A stretch of 36,446 bases of DNA from NCBI GenBank assembly GCA_038062375.1, contig JBBTXG010000016.1, positions 1-36,446 on the forward strand, read 5' to 3'. This DNA comes from JBBTXG01 sp038062375. Lineage in GTDB: Bacteria; Patescibacteriota; Minisyncoccia; Minisyncoccales; UBA10102. This document shows positions 6,898 to 14,557 of the stretch, piece by piece. A model generated the notes under the pieces. The model was not told the origin of the DNA. It worked only from the letters and a program-made list of their open reading frames with translations, and ran no database searches. Both the position numbers and the translations under genes were made by a program. Within the stretch, counting starts at the first letter, position 1. Each line of letters opens with the position of its first letter.

Positions 6898-7890
6898 ATG
6901 TTTGACGTTATTACCATTGGGTCTGCGACAAGAGATTTGTTTATACAGAGCAAGGCTTTCAAAATCATTAAGACGCCGCGATTTCGTACCGGCAGAGCTT
7001 TGGCAGTGAGTTTGGGTTCCAAGTGCGATATTGAAGAGCTCAAATTTTTTGTAGGAGGCGGAGCAGTGAATACGGCAACCACGTTTGCAAACCAAGGATT
7101 TCATGCAGCAGCTCTTTGTGTCATTGGAAAACAAGGAGGGAGTGAAGAAGTACTCGATTTTCTTGGAGAGAAAAGGATTTCTTCAAAATTTGTTTTTCGA
7201 GACTCCCATGATCGCACCGCGTATTCCCTCATCTTTACGGTGCCCGGCAAGGATCGTACCGTGCTGCGCTATGAGGGAGTTACCTGGCACCTTCACGAAT
7301 TTCCGATTCCTTGGCAAGAGCTTTCAGAAACCAAATGGTTTTACCTGAATCATCTGGGCGGAAAGAGTACGGTGTTGGTACCTCAACTCATTTCTCTTGC
7401 AAGAGAGCACGGGATTCGCATCGCGTGGAATCCAGGCCGCACGCAACTCGAAAATCCAAAGAAACTCTTCACCCTTCTCAAACACGTTGAGGTGTTTATT
7501 GTAAACCAAGAGGAGGCCTGTATCCTCACGGGAATTCCATACGAGAACAAAAAAGAAATTTTCAGACGTCTCGATGATCTCATCCATGGAATTGTTATAA
7601 TGACAAAGGGATCAAAAGGGGTTGAGGTTTCCGATGGAAAAACAATTTGGTCGGCTGGTGTGGTGCCTCTTAAAAAAATCATTGATCGCACGGGCGCGGG
7701 CGATGCCTTTGGTTCTGGCTTTGTGGTAGCTTTCATGAGAAAACCCGGCGATATCGAGTACGCAATCCAATTCGCATCGGCAAATGCAACGAGCGTGCTT
7801 ACCCAATGGGGAGCGACAAATGGACTGCTGAAAAAAGAAGATTCCATGTATCAATGGGGAAGATTAAACATTAAGAAGAATGCGTTATAA
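6898..7890 (+). CDS. PfkB-family carbohydrate kinase
   Basis: ATP-dependent kinase of the ribokinase/PfkB family, 330 residues. The N-terminal motif is FFVGGGAVNTATTFANQGF, and the signature DRTGAGDAFGSGFV begins at residue 263, with Asp269 as catalytic base and the GAGD anion hole. VIMTKGSKGV is the ATP-site strand. An insertion-rich N-terminus (residues ~20-45) differs from standard ribokinase, so the sugar cannot be named; ribose, adenosine or a ketose are all possible. It has its own promoter and no metabolic operon partner: the next gene is a membrane protein 8 nt downstream. Confidence 0.88.
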   Translation: MFDVITIGSATRDLFIQSKAFKIIKTPRFRTGRALAVSLGSKCDIEELKFFVGGGAVNTATTFANQGFHAAALCVIGKQGGSEEVLDFLGEKRISSKFVFRDSHDRTAYSLIFTVPGKDRTVLRYEGVTWHLHEFPIPWQELSETKWFYLNHLGGKSTVLVPQLISLAREHGIRIAWNPGRTQLENPKKLFTLLKHVEVFIVNQEEACILTGIPYENKKEIFRRLDDLIHGIVIMTKGSKGVEVSDGKTIWSAGVVPLKKIIDRTGAGDAFGSGFVVAFMRKPGDIEYAIQFASANATSVLTQWGATNGLLKKEDSMYQWGRLNIKKNAL

Positions 7891-7898
7891 ACTTTCGT

Positions 7899-9068
7899 AT
7901 GTCGTTTTTTTCTCGTTCTCAAAAAAAGATTGTCGAGTCTTCTCCGTCTCCACTAGGATTTGAGCCAGAAGAAAAGCCGACCCCATTTTTGGGAAAAGTA
8001 TTGTTGGTTGTTCTCACGATTGTGCTTTTGTTTTTTGGGTGGCGGGGACTCGAGGATCTCGGAGATATTCCCAAAGAGCCAGAGCAGCTTTCTCAATGTT
8101 TTGTGCGAGTTGGTCCAAAATTTATTTCGAGGGGAGCAGTAAGGCATATGTCAGTGAACGATGTGGAGAGTTTTCCTACCTATTACTTCTCAAGCAATTA
8201 TCCGCAACCATGCATATTTTCTTCTTTTGAAACAGAAGCAGGGGTGCCAGAGCTGTTTTCGCGCGCAAGAGCTGCGTATGCTGACACTGAAACAGCTCAA
8301 AGAAAGGTAGATAATCTTCAATCTCAAATCTCAAATTTGCGCTTCCAGTATGATACCAGTCTCCGAGAAAAAGTCGCAAAAGAGCCGCCTCTCTCGCAGG
8401 CGCCGCCGCAGATCCGTTCTCAAATTTTGGCTTTAGAAGCAAAGCTCAAGAGCGCGGAGATTGAGTTTCAAAGAATGGAATCTGAATTTCGCTCGCAATA
8501 TCTCCTTCGCTTGATCGAGGCCTACCAAAAGGCAGGGGATGCGTATGAGCACGTATGGGCGGGATATAAGTTTAAGGTATTCCTTCTCGAAATTTTCTTT
8601 ACTATTCCATTCTTCGTGGGATCGATGTGGTTTTATCGGAGACTTCATGGCAAAGCAAGTCCGCACACGGTCATTGCAATTCCTCTTGTGGTTGTTGCAA
8701 GCATCCTTTTTGCTCGCGTAATACTTGTCTATTTCTGGGCTCTGTTTTTGGCAGATCTGATCGAATTTTTATGGAGGACAATTTTCCAACTGCCTATCTT
8801 TAGGACTCTTCTTTACTATTTGGGCATGATCTTGGCTTTTGGAATTTTTGGGGGAGCGGTGTATTTCTTGCAGCGAAGCATTTTCGCGCCTCATCGCGTT
8901 CGAGCTCGCCGCATTCGTCACAATCGTTGTCCTTCGTGCGAAGCATCGCTCGATGTAAGTAAAACTTTTTGCCCGATGTGCGGCAGTCAGATTTTTACTC
9001 CCTGTTCTCATTGCGGCCAGCAACGCTACAGAGATATGCGTTACTGCCCTTGGTGCGGAAAGGACTAA
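7899..9068 (+). CDS. Multi-pass membrane protein with coiled coil and C-terminal double zinc ribbon
   Basis: 389 residues with no family I recognise. A helix at about 32-47 is followed by an extracytoplasmic segment (~50-220) holding a long coiled coil (~125-205). Then come three further hydrophobic stretches (about 225-243, 258-285 and 300-328). The tail has four CxxC-type knuckles: CPSC, CPMC, CSHC and CPWC, a typical double zinc ribbon, presumably cytoplasmic. TATAAA at 7886-7891 sits 7 nt before the ATG, inside the pfkB tail, so it may also be transcribed alone. The combination suggests a membrane adaptor; no function is assigned. Confidence 0.75.
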   Translation: MSFFSRSQKKIVESSPSPLGFEPEEKPTPFLGKVLLVVLTIVLLFFGWRGLEDLGDIPKEPEQLSQCFVRVGPKFISRGAVRHMSVNDVESFPTYYFSSNYPQPCIFSSFETEAGVPELFSRARAAYADTETAQRKVDNLQSQISNLRFQYDTSLREKVAKEPPLSQAPPQIRSQILALEAKLKSAEIEFQRMESEFRSQYLLRLIEAYQKAGDAYEHVWAGYKFKVFLLEIFFTIPFFVGSMWFYRRLHGKASPHTVIAIPLVVVASILFARVILVYFWALFLADLIEFLWRTIFQLPIFRTLLYYLGMILAFGIFGGAVYFLQRSIFAPHRVRARRIRHNRCPSCEASLDVSKTFCPMCGSQIFTPCSHCGQQRYRDMRYCPWCGKD

Positions 9069-9076
9069 CAACGATT

Positions 9077-9103
9077 ATGGAAAAACTTGCGGAGATTTTT
9101 TGA
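9077..9103 (+). pseudogene. Nine-codon relic of the gene-start found at 14558
   Basis: ATGGAAAAACTTGCGGAG here is identical over 18 nt to the first six codons of the gene at 14558; both read MEKLAE. This copy then reads ATT TTT TGA and stops. It lies directly after the zinc-ribbon gene. It looks like the leftover head of a duplicated or rearranged gene. Confidence 0.45.
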
Positions 9104-9110
9104 GGAGGGG

Positions 9111-9138
9111 TTGCCAAGGTGGGAAAATCTGGTATCAT
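9111..9138 (+). promoter_or_regulatory. Promoter for the small gene at 9148
   Basis: TTGCCA (9111-9116), a 16-nt spacer and TATCAT (9133-9138), then 9 nt to the ATG at 9148. The message should begin at or within a few bases of the start codon. Confidence 0.5.
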
Positions 9139-9147
9139 AAGGTTGTT

Positions 9148-9369
9148 ATGGCAACAAGCGTGAACGATAAAAAGTTGAAGACTCTTATTAAGGAGAGTGT
9201 GAAAGAAGTACTGGAAACAGAGCTTATGAAGCTTCGGGCTTTTGTGCTGCCGGAGGTTTCTCATGAGGAACAGAAAGATATTGAGGAGCGTTATGAAAAG
9301 CCATCGCGAAAGCGGGCAAAGAGCTATGCACTGGATGAAGATCCGAATTATTGCCGAGTTCCGTTTTGA
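9148..9369 (+). CDS. Small helical protein, possible antitoxin
   Basis: 73 residues from the ATG at 9148; an upstream in-frame start at 9100 would run through the promoter. The sequence MATSVNDKKLKTLIKESVKE continues as an amphipathic helix, then VSHEEQKDIEERYEKPSRKR. This resembles the small antitoxin-like proteins that accompany RelE/ParE toxins in CPR genomes (a judgement from memory). No toxin gene follows: the only overlapping frame (9335-9421, 28 codons) shows no toxin motif. It is either an orphan antitoxin or an unrelated small regulator. Confidence 0.5.
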   Translation: MATSVNDKKLKTLIKESVKEVLETELMKLRAFVLPEVSHEEQKDIEERYEKPSRKRAKSYALDEDPNYCRVPF

Positions 9370-9439
9370 GGACTTGGTTGTTTTTATTGAAGAAATCGAC
9401 TGGCGCGGGAACATCTATTGAGGTATTATGAGAGAATTT

Positions 9440-10062
9440 ATGAGCAAACCATTGGTTATCGGAATCATCGCAGGCGTTCTCCTCGTTTTCGCCCTCGCTG
9501 GATTTCTTTTGTGGCAGCAGGGGCAAAAAAACAGTTCGTTGCGCCAGCAGCATGAAAGTCTCAAAGAGAAAACTGCAGAGTTAGCGAGCAAGCGAGTTTC
9601 TCTGCAGGCCCTCAATCATGAGTTGCAAGCGGAAAAAGATGCCCGGTTCGTAAACGTAGAAAGTCTGCGAGCTCAAAAAGAAGAGTTTGAGGATCTTATT
9701 TCTCGCATGACAGGCGGAACAAAGGGTGACTTGTCTAATCTTCCTCAAAGGCAACGTTCTATACGGCTTATTACACCAAATGGCGGAGAGAACCTTTGTC
9801 TCGACGAAGAATTTGAAATTCGTTGGGAAAGTGTAAATATTGAGAGAGTTCAGATAACGTTAAAGGAGGGAGGATTTGGGTTCAGAATTGCTGACTACTA
9901 TCCTAATACGGAAAGTTTGTGTGGAAGGTTAGTAGGTCGGTTCGGGGGGCATTAGAAGAATCAAGCGAAGGCTACTTTCTTTCTATTACAAGTTTCGATG
10001 GAGGCTTCGCGCTTTTTGACGAGAGCGATAAACCGTTTTTCATAACAAAATGCATAGGGTAA
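9440..10062 (+). pseudogene. Anchored coiled-coil protein with PNGGE (Kre9/KNH-like) domain, frameshifted
   Basis: The start MSKPLVIGIIAG matches the paralogue at 13181 almost codon for codon; an ATG at 9428 is also in frame. A helix at ~4-24 is followed by a coiled coil (~28-95) and LITPNGGENLCLDEEFEIRW, the signature of the Kre9/KNH (Ser/Thr-rich GPI-anchored) family, an extracellular beta-sandwich. The frame shifts by one base at 9908-9910. In the new frame GKFVWKVSRS, SEGYFLSITSFDGG and PFFITKC continue the domain to a TAA at 10060-10062, matching the shape of the next gene. One missing base accounts for the break. It overlaps the next gene's start by 13 nt. Confidence 0.65.
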
Positions 10063-10751
10063 GGGATGTGCACAAAGTAGTGTTTGTTTTAGGAGTTGCT
10101 CTGGCAGCGGCCGGGGGATTGTTTTTGTATCAACAGATTGCTGTATTCGGAAGTTTGAAAGAAGATATTTCTAAACTTCAACGTCAAGGAGAAGAGTTTA
10201 TGGCCGAGATTGACGAATTGGAGGGAGAGAAGAAGGAGCATAAGGAAGAAATTGATAGATTGAAAAAGAGAGAGGAGGAATTAATATCCCAAAAAGAAGA
10301 GGTCAATCGTCGCGTATATGATTTGGCAAGAAATGGATATGCAATAAAACAACCTCAAGCGTCTGAAGCCGTGGAGTTACCGGAATCACGATATATACGC
10401 ATTACTGCGCCAAACGGCGGTGAAGCTTTATGCCTTGGGGAAGATTATGTTGTACGATGGGAAAGCGATGGTATTTCAACGGTACAGATAGTTTTACGAG
10501 GTAAAGAGGTAGGTGGAAGCTATCTTGAGTTTAATCATCCAGCAAATCTGAATGAGACAGGAAATCCATTGGATGGCACGTATGTATGGAAAGTTGGAAA
10601 GGTAGGAGAAAGCGATGGGCAAGATTTAGTGGTATCGCCAGGTAATGGTTATGTGTTTTTTCTCTTTAGCTACGATGGTGCTGTCGATGTTTTGCAGGGT
10701 GTCGGCGACACAAGCGATGCGCCATTTTCTATTGTTCAATGCGAAAAATGA
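10050..10751 (+). CDS. Anchored coiled-coil protein with PNGGE (Kre9/KNH-like) domain
   Basis: Intact paralogue of the preceding broken gene, 233 residues. It has an N-terminal helix (~9-27), a charged coiled coil (~32-95, rich in Glu and Lys heptads), then ITAPNGGEALCLGEDYVVRW (about 113-132) and GTYVWKVGK, ending VQCEK. The Kre9/KNH-like domain would sit outside the cell on a coiled-coil stalk. A Cys in the domain (ALCLG) and one near the C-terminus could form a disulfide. Its TGA overlaps the next ATG (ATGA at 10748-10751). The role is probably structural or adhesive; nothing enzymatic is visible. Confidence 0.75.
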   Translation: MHRVRDVHKVVFVLGVALAAAGGLFLYQQIAVFGSLKEDISKLQRQGEEFMAEIDELEGEKKEHKEEIDRLKKREEELISQKEEVNRRVYDLARNGYAIKQPQASEAVELPESRYIRITAPNGGEALCLGEDYVVRWESDGISTVQIVLRGKEVGGSYLEFNHPANLNETGNPLDGTYVWKVGKVGESDGQDLVVSPGNGYVFFLFSYDGAVDVLQGVGDTSDAPFSIVQCEK

Positions 10752-11688
10752 TAAAAAAGAATGAAGTAAAGGAATTCTTCTCTATATTGGGGAAGAAGAG
10801 GCTTATAAAGTATATGAGTTCGGATGCAACGTAGTTACAGTGACGGCAATTCCTTCTAAGTTTTTTGTAGAAGGAACGGCTAGTCAGATTATGGGTAATC
10901 GTCCTGAATTGAACGATGCTGTGAAAACTGAAGTTTTTGTAGGACCCAAAAAGGCGGTTCAGTTTGACGAATCAATTTTTCCTCTTGGCCGTAGGGATCG
11001 AAATCCCCAATTCGATGGGTTTACAACTTTTGCGAAGCAAAATGATGTAGTGTTTATGTTTGCAGGCAGGAGTTGCGCGACAGAAAAAGACCAATTCAGA
11101 AGTTTCTACGAGATGATGTTAGCGAGCGTGGAGTTCTTTGCAGATCCGCAACAGCAGGTAGAGCCGTCGGTAATTGATACGAATGCGTGGCACCTCTATA
11201 CGAACGAAGATTTCGGATATTCGCTGAAAATTCCACCCGAATTCCATGAGAGATGGAAAGATTTGCACGGGAGTTCAAAAACTTTCGAGGTTTATAGCAG
11301 CGCGAGTGAATTGTCCAAACCTGCTGGTCAGAGGTATACGGTGGCGGATTTGGATGTTCGCATTTTCAAGTATGGAGATCCTGGTTTCAAGGAAACGAAA
11401 GAGGAAGCCAAAATCCTATTTGAAAAATTGAAAAGCGCAAAAGAAGGAGAAGAGCTCTCTTTGGGAGAAGAAGGCTTGCTTTTGAAGGTTCGGGATATTA
11501 ATCTTGATGGTCTTTTAGCTCCTCAAGTTTTAGTGGGAGGTTCGAATACCTATGCGACTTTCTATGCCGGGGAAACCTATGCTCTGCAATTCGAATTTGA
11601 GGCAAATAGAAGAGGCGATCTTGAAAAATATAAACCGTTCATTGACGCTTCGCTTTCAACGTTTCGTTTCAATGAATTTATTCCTTAG
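10748..11688 (+). pseudogene. Surface protein with DTSDWQTY-type domain, frameshifted near its start
   Basis: The long frame (from GTG 10840) is open back to 10765 and reads well there (GILLYIGEEEAYKVYEFGCN), but that part has no start codon. An ATG at 10748, overlapping the previous stop as ATGA, reads MIKKNEVK in the neighbouring frame. One missing base near 10766-10772 would join them. The body ends with DTNAWHLYTNEDFGYSLKIP, the domain seen also in the genes at 13181 and 20561, here without their 12-14 residue insert. The protein has no visible membrane anchor, unlike its neighbours. It is either a sequence error or recent decay. Confidence 0.6.
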
Positions 11689-11696
11689 GAGAATTT

Positions 11697-13136
11697 ATGG
11701 ATGAACTTGATGGGAAAAAAGAGTATCTTGAAGAAGGAGAAGGGCGCTTTCGTTTCCATCGTCGAGTATTTGTGATCTTTGGTGCAGTGATTTTGGTTCT
11801 GATACTTGTTGCTGTCTTACTTTGGCGATTCTTTCTGGTTACACCGGAAGAACCGTTTGGAGAGAAAAAACCAATTGGTATTTTGGTTACCACAGAGGGC
11901 TTTGTAAAAGTCAACCCTCAAGGATTCATAGAAAAAGATGGGAGTGGGAATAGGGTATTTTTTGTAACGCCTGGCATTGAGGATTGGGCTAAGCTTCACC
12001 CCAATACAAAAAGTGCACTTAAACTTTCGCTTCTCGACGATGGGAGGCTTCTGTTTATCGGAGCTCCCGAAGCATCTCCGATGTTTACAAAAAATACCAT
12101 CTATGCATGGGATATGGACCATCTCGATCATCCTAAGCCATTCTTCGAGAAGGGTGAGACCCATACGATTGAATCCTTTGCTATTTCACCAGATAAAAAT
12201 CAGATCGCAATAATATCTCATAAGGGGAGCGATATTGAAAATTTAGAAGTTGGGAGTGAAGAATGGCAGAGAAGAGTTAAAGAACAAGAAGAGTTTCTTC
12301 AAGAGGAACTCCGAACCATCTCTCTTCATGATCTTCAATCGGGCAAACTTTTGAGGTTAATGAAAATAGCTCCATTAGAGCCCCCTTTAAGAAGAGCTAC
12401 TGCGGGTACAATCGTGTGGACTGAGAGAGGGTTGTTTGTGTATTCTTACAAACCTTATCTAACTCTTTTTGATCCTGAAACATCGGAAATAATCAACGAC
12501 TTTGAGCTAGAAGGCGAACACATGCATATTTTTCCAGATGGCTTAAAATATTATAGAACAGACGGCGTAATAGGAACATTTCCGGACGGAACGATCATAG
12601 CCAAGTTTGCCGCCGCCGAATATGTATCTTCAGAAGAAATTCGAAGCAAAAATATTGATCTACAAGATATCCCAGAGAAGATTATTAGTGTTGGCCGACA
12701 CCCTTCTTCTTATGATTCGATTTCCGATGATGGAGAGAGAATGATTTTGTCAGGATTAAATGCATTCCGAGATAAATTTGTTATTTGGGAGTTTATACCA
12801 GAAACTGGAGGATTAGTAAAAATAGCGGATGAGACCTTTCTTCCTTTTGATTGGGCTTCTCCAGAACAACTTAAGAGTGTGGATCCAAAATTTTCTATCC
12901 CAGAGTTTTTTTATAGTCCGAATGAAGAAAGAATCTTCTTTATTTTAGAAAGTTTCGAGGAGCCGGCAGGACTAGGAACGCCAAAAAGACCCGATAGTAG
13001 AATACCTCAAGCAGATTTGTTTGTGATCGAAAGGGGAGCGAAAAAAGCAGTACATCTCGCTCAATTACCTTCCAGGACTCGTCCTCCGTATTTCCGAAGT
13101 GCATTTTTGGGATGGTATCAACCTACCAATAAGTAA
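11697..13136 (+). CDS. Membrane-anchored beta-propeller-like surface protein
   Basis: 479 residues. An acidic then basic N-terminus precedes one helix at ~25-46 (VFVIFGAVILVLILVAVLLW), so the ~430-residue body is extracytoplasmic. The body shows repeated strand-turn units with DG/PDG/SPD turns: ESFAISPDKNQIAIIS, SLHDLQSGKLLRL, TLFDPETSEIINDF, DSISDDGERMILSG and EFFYSPNEERIFFI. These fit a WD40/TolB-like beta-propeller. No catalytic motif is seen. The Shine-Dalgarno AGGAG lies 5 nt before the ATG. It belongs to the run of anchored proteins 9440-14554. Confidence 0.65.
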   Translation: MDELDGKKEYLEEGEGRFRFHRRVFVIFGAVILVLILVAVLLWRFFLVTPEEPFGEKKPIGILVTTEGFVKVNPQGFIEKDGSGNRVFFVTPGIEDWAKLHPNTKSALKLSLLDDGRLLFIGAPEASPMFTKNTIYAWDMDHLDHPKPFFEKGETHTIESFAISPDKNQIAIISHKGSDIENLEVGSEEWQRRVKEQEEFLQEELRTISLHDLQSGKLLRLMKIAPLEPPLRRATAGTIVWTERGLFVYSYKPYLTLFDPETSEIINDFELEGEHMHIFPDGLKYYRTDGVIGTFPDGTIIAKFAAAEYVSSEEIRSKNIDLQDIPEKIISVGRHPSSYDSISDDGERMILSGLNAFRDKFVIWEFIPETGGLVKIADETFLPFDWASPEQLKSVDPKFSIPEFFYSPNEERIFFILESFEEPAGLGTPKRPDSRIPQADLFVIERGAKKAVHLAQLPSRTRPPYFRSAFLGWYQPTNK

Positions 13137-13180
13137 AGTATTTTTCAATAGCGGTACACATAGGATTTATAAATAGTATT

Positions 13181-14554
13181 ATGAGCAAAACATTGGTTAT
13201 TGGAATAGTTGTAGTCGTTGTCGGCATCTTCATTCTCGGTGGATTTCTCCTCTGGCAAATGCAGCCTTCGCCGCCGCCTGCGCAGCCTGCAGTCCAGCAA
13301 ACCTTACCTCCGCCCGCCTCGCCGAGTCCAAGTGAAGCCGCACCAATTCCCGAACCGCAAGCCGAAGTTCTCGACACAAGCGATTGGCAAACCTACCGCA
13401 ACGAGGGCCCTTCGCTCTCTGGAGCTACGGAGCCCCAAGGCGAGTTTGGGTTTGAGGTGAGGTATCCAGGTGACTGGTTCAATATTCAGGCAGAAACAAA
13501 ATGGCATGCGTTTTCAAACAGCAGAGACGATCTGTCATATACAAATCCAAACACCGTTGTTATAGGTATCTCTCCAGAAGATATATACGATTTTATGCCT
13601 GGTTTCTTTGAAACTTTGCGAAATCAAGAGGCTGACAAGACAATAGAAGCACGGTCAGTAATCTATACGAAAATTTCTAACGAAGAAATCGCTGGTTTTC
13701 CAGGAATACGGTATGAAGGCGATTATAGAAACATCTCTGCAGCCTCTGGATTATTTGCGAAACGCGAGGAAGTATTAATAAAGAAATCAGATCAAATCAT
13801 GCTTCATTTCCAAATATTCGGCGTATCAGAACAAGAAGTAGAACGAAACAAAATAATTTTCGACCAAATCCTTACGACGTTTCGGTTTGTGGAGCGAGAA
13901 AGCTCAAGTATCGATAGTTATATATTAGCTTCACCCGATGGGTTTTCTTTACAAGTAAATGTAGGTGGGAAACTCTATGCTGCGATAACAAGAACGCAGA
14001 TTGAAAACGAATTTAAGAAAAAATATCCTACATCCTCTTTGGGTATTGGATACCATGGGTTTAGCTATGTGGGAAGCCCGCCGAGTTTCTTCTGGGATCA
14101 AAAAAGGAGAAATTTGATTTTTCCTATCTCCTTTGAGCAGGTATCCGGAAGTAGTAAAACGTGGGATTTTTTTGTGTTCCAAGTTGATTCAAAGAGATTC
14201 TTCATAATCCCAGAAAAAAGATTGTCTCCCCTACGCGGTATAGTTCCCAGCATATTTGAAGCGTCTCCTGATGGCAATAAATTTGCATATATTGCAGGCG
14301 GAGCAGGTGGAACTTGTACGTTGCACCAGTATCTTGCTGTCTTAGAACTTGGGACTTTCAAATCTTTGAACCTCGATGAATCTGAAGTCCAACTTGCCAA
14401 AGAGAAAAATCAGATACAGGATTGGGATATTTATCAAGATGTAAAAGAATTCAATTGGATTTCAAACGACCAAATGAGGGCGATTATGTTTTTTGGTTGT
14501 GATTATCCCGTTCAAGAAATCGTCAAGTTTTCAATTATTGCTAATCACATGTAA
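13181..14554 (+). CDS. Membrane-anchored surface protein with DTSDWQTY domain
   Basis: 457 residues. The N-terminus MSKTLVIGIVVVV is a paralogue of that at 9440, with one helix (~4-25). A Pro/Ala/Ser linker (~28-62) leads to DTSDWQTYRNE, a 12-14 residue insert (GPSLSGATEPQG), then FGFEVRYPGDWF, a PsbP-like alpha/beta region to ~235. The C-terminal ~220 residues have propeller-like strands with ASPDG turns. The 89-nt stretch 13382-13470 recurs at 20756-20844. TATAAA at 13168-13173 is 7 nt before the ATG, so the message is probably leaderless. The function is unknown, presumably at the cell surface. Confidence 0.7.
   Translation: MSKTLVIGIVVVVVGIFILGGFLLWQMQPSPPPAQPAVQQTLPPPASPSPSEAAPIPEPQAEVLDTSDWQTYRNEGPSLSGATEPQGEFGFEVRYPGDWFNIQAETKWHAFSNSRDDLSYTNPNTVVIGISPEDIYDFMPGFFETLRNQEADKTIEARSVIYTKISNEEIAGFPGIRYEGDYRNISAASGLFAKREEVLIKKSDQIMLHFQIFGVSEQEVERNKIIFDQILTTFRFVERESSSIDSYILASPDGFSLQVNVGGKLYAAITRTQIENEFKKKYPTSSLGIGYHGFSYVGSPPSFFWDQKRRNLIFPISFEQVSGSSKTWDFFVFQVDSKRFFIIPEKRLSPLRGIVPSIFEASPDGNKFAYIAGGAGGTCTLHQYLAVLELGTFKSLNLDESEVQLAKEKNQIQDWDIYQDVKEFNWISNDQMRAIMFFGCDYPVQEIVKFSIIANHM
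13382..13470 (+). repeat. 89-bp intragenic repeat, copy A
   Basis: Identical to 20756-20844 except one base (A13401 against C). Sequence outside the block diverges at once on both sides at the nucleotide level. Its core GGCCCTTCGCTCTCTGGAGC plus TACGGAGCCCC can fold into a hairpin (GCTC/GAGC and CTTC/GGAG stems, GGG/CCC base) and encodes the GPSLSGATEPQG insert. Confidence 0.85.
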
Positions 14555-14557
14555 AAT

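Noticed and set aside
9335..9421. 28-codon frame overlapping the possible antitoxin, considered as a toxin
   Set aside because: Too short for any RelE/ParE toxin, no recognisable motif, and overlaps the antitoxin-like gene by 35 nt.
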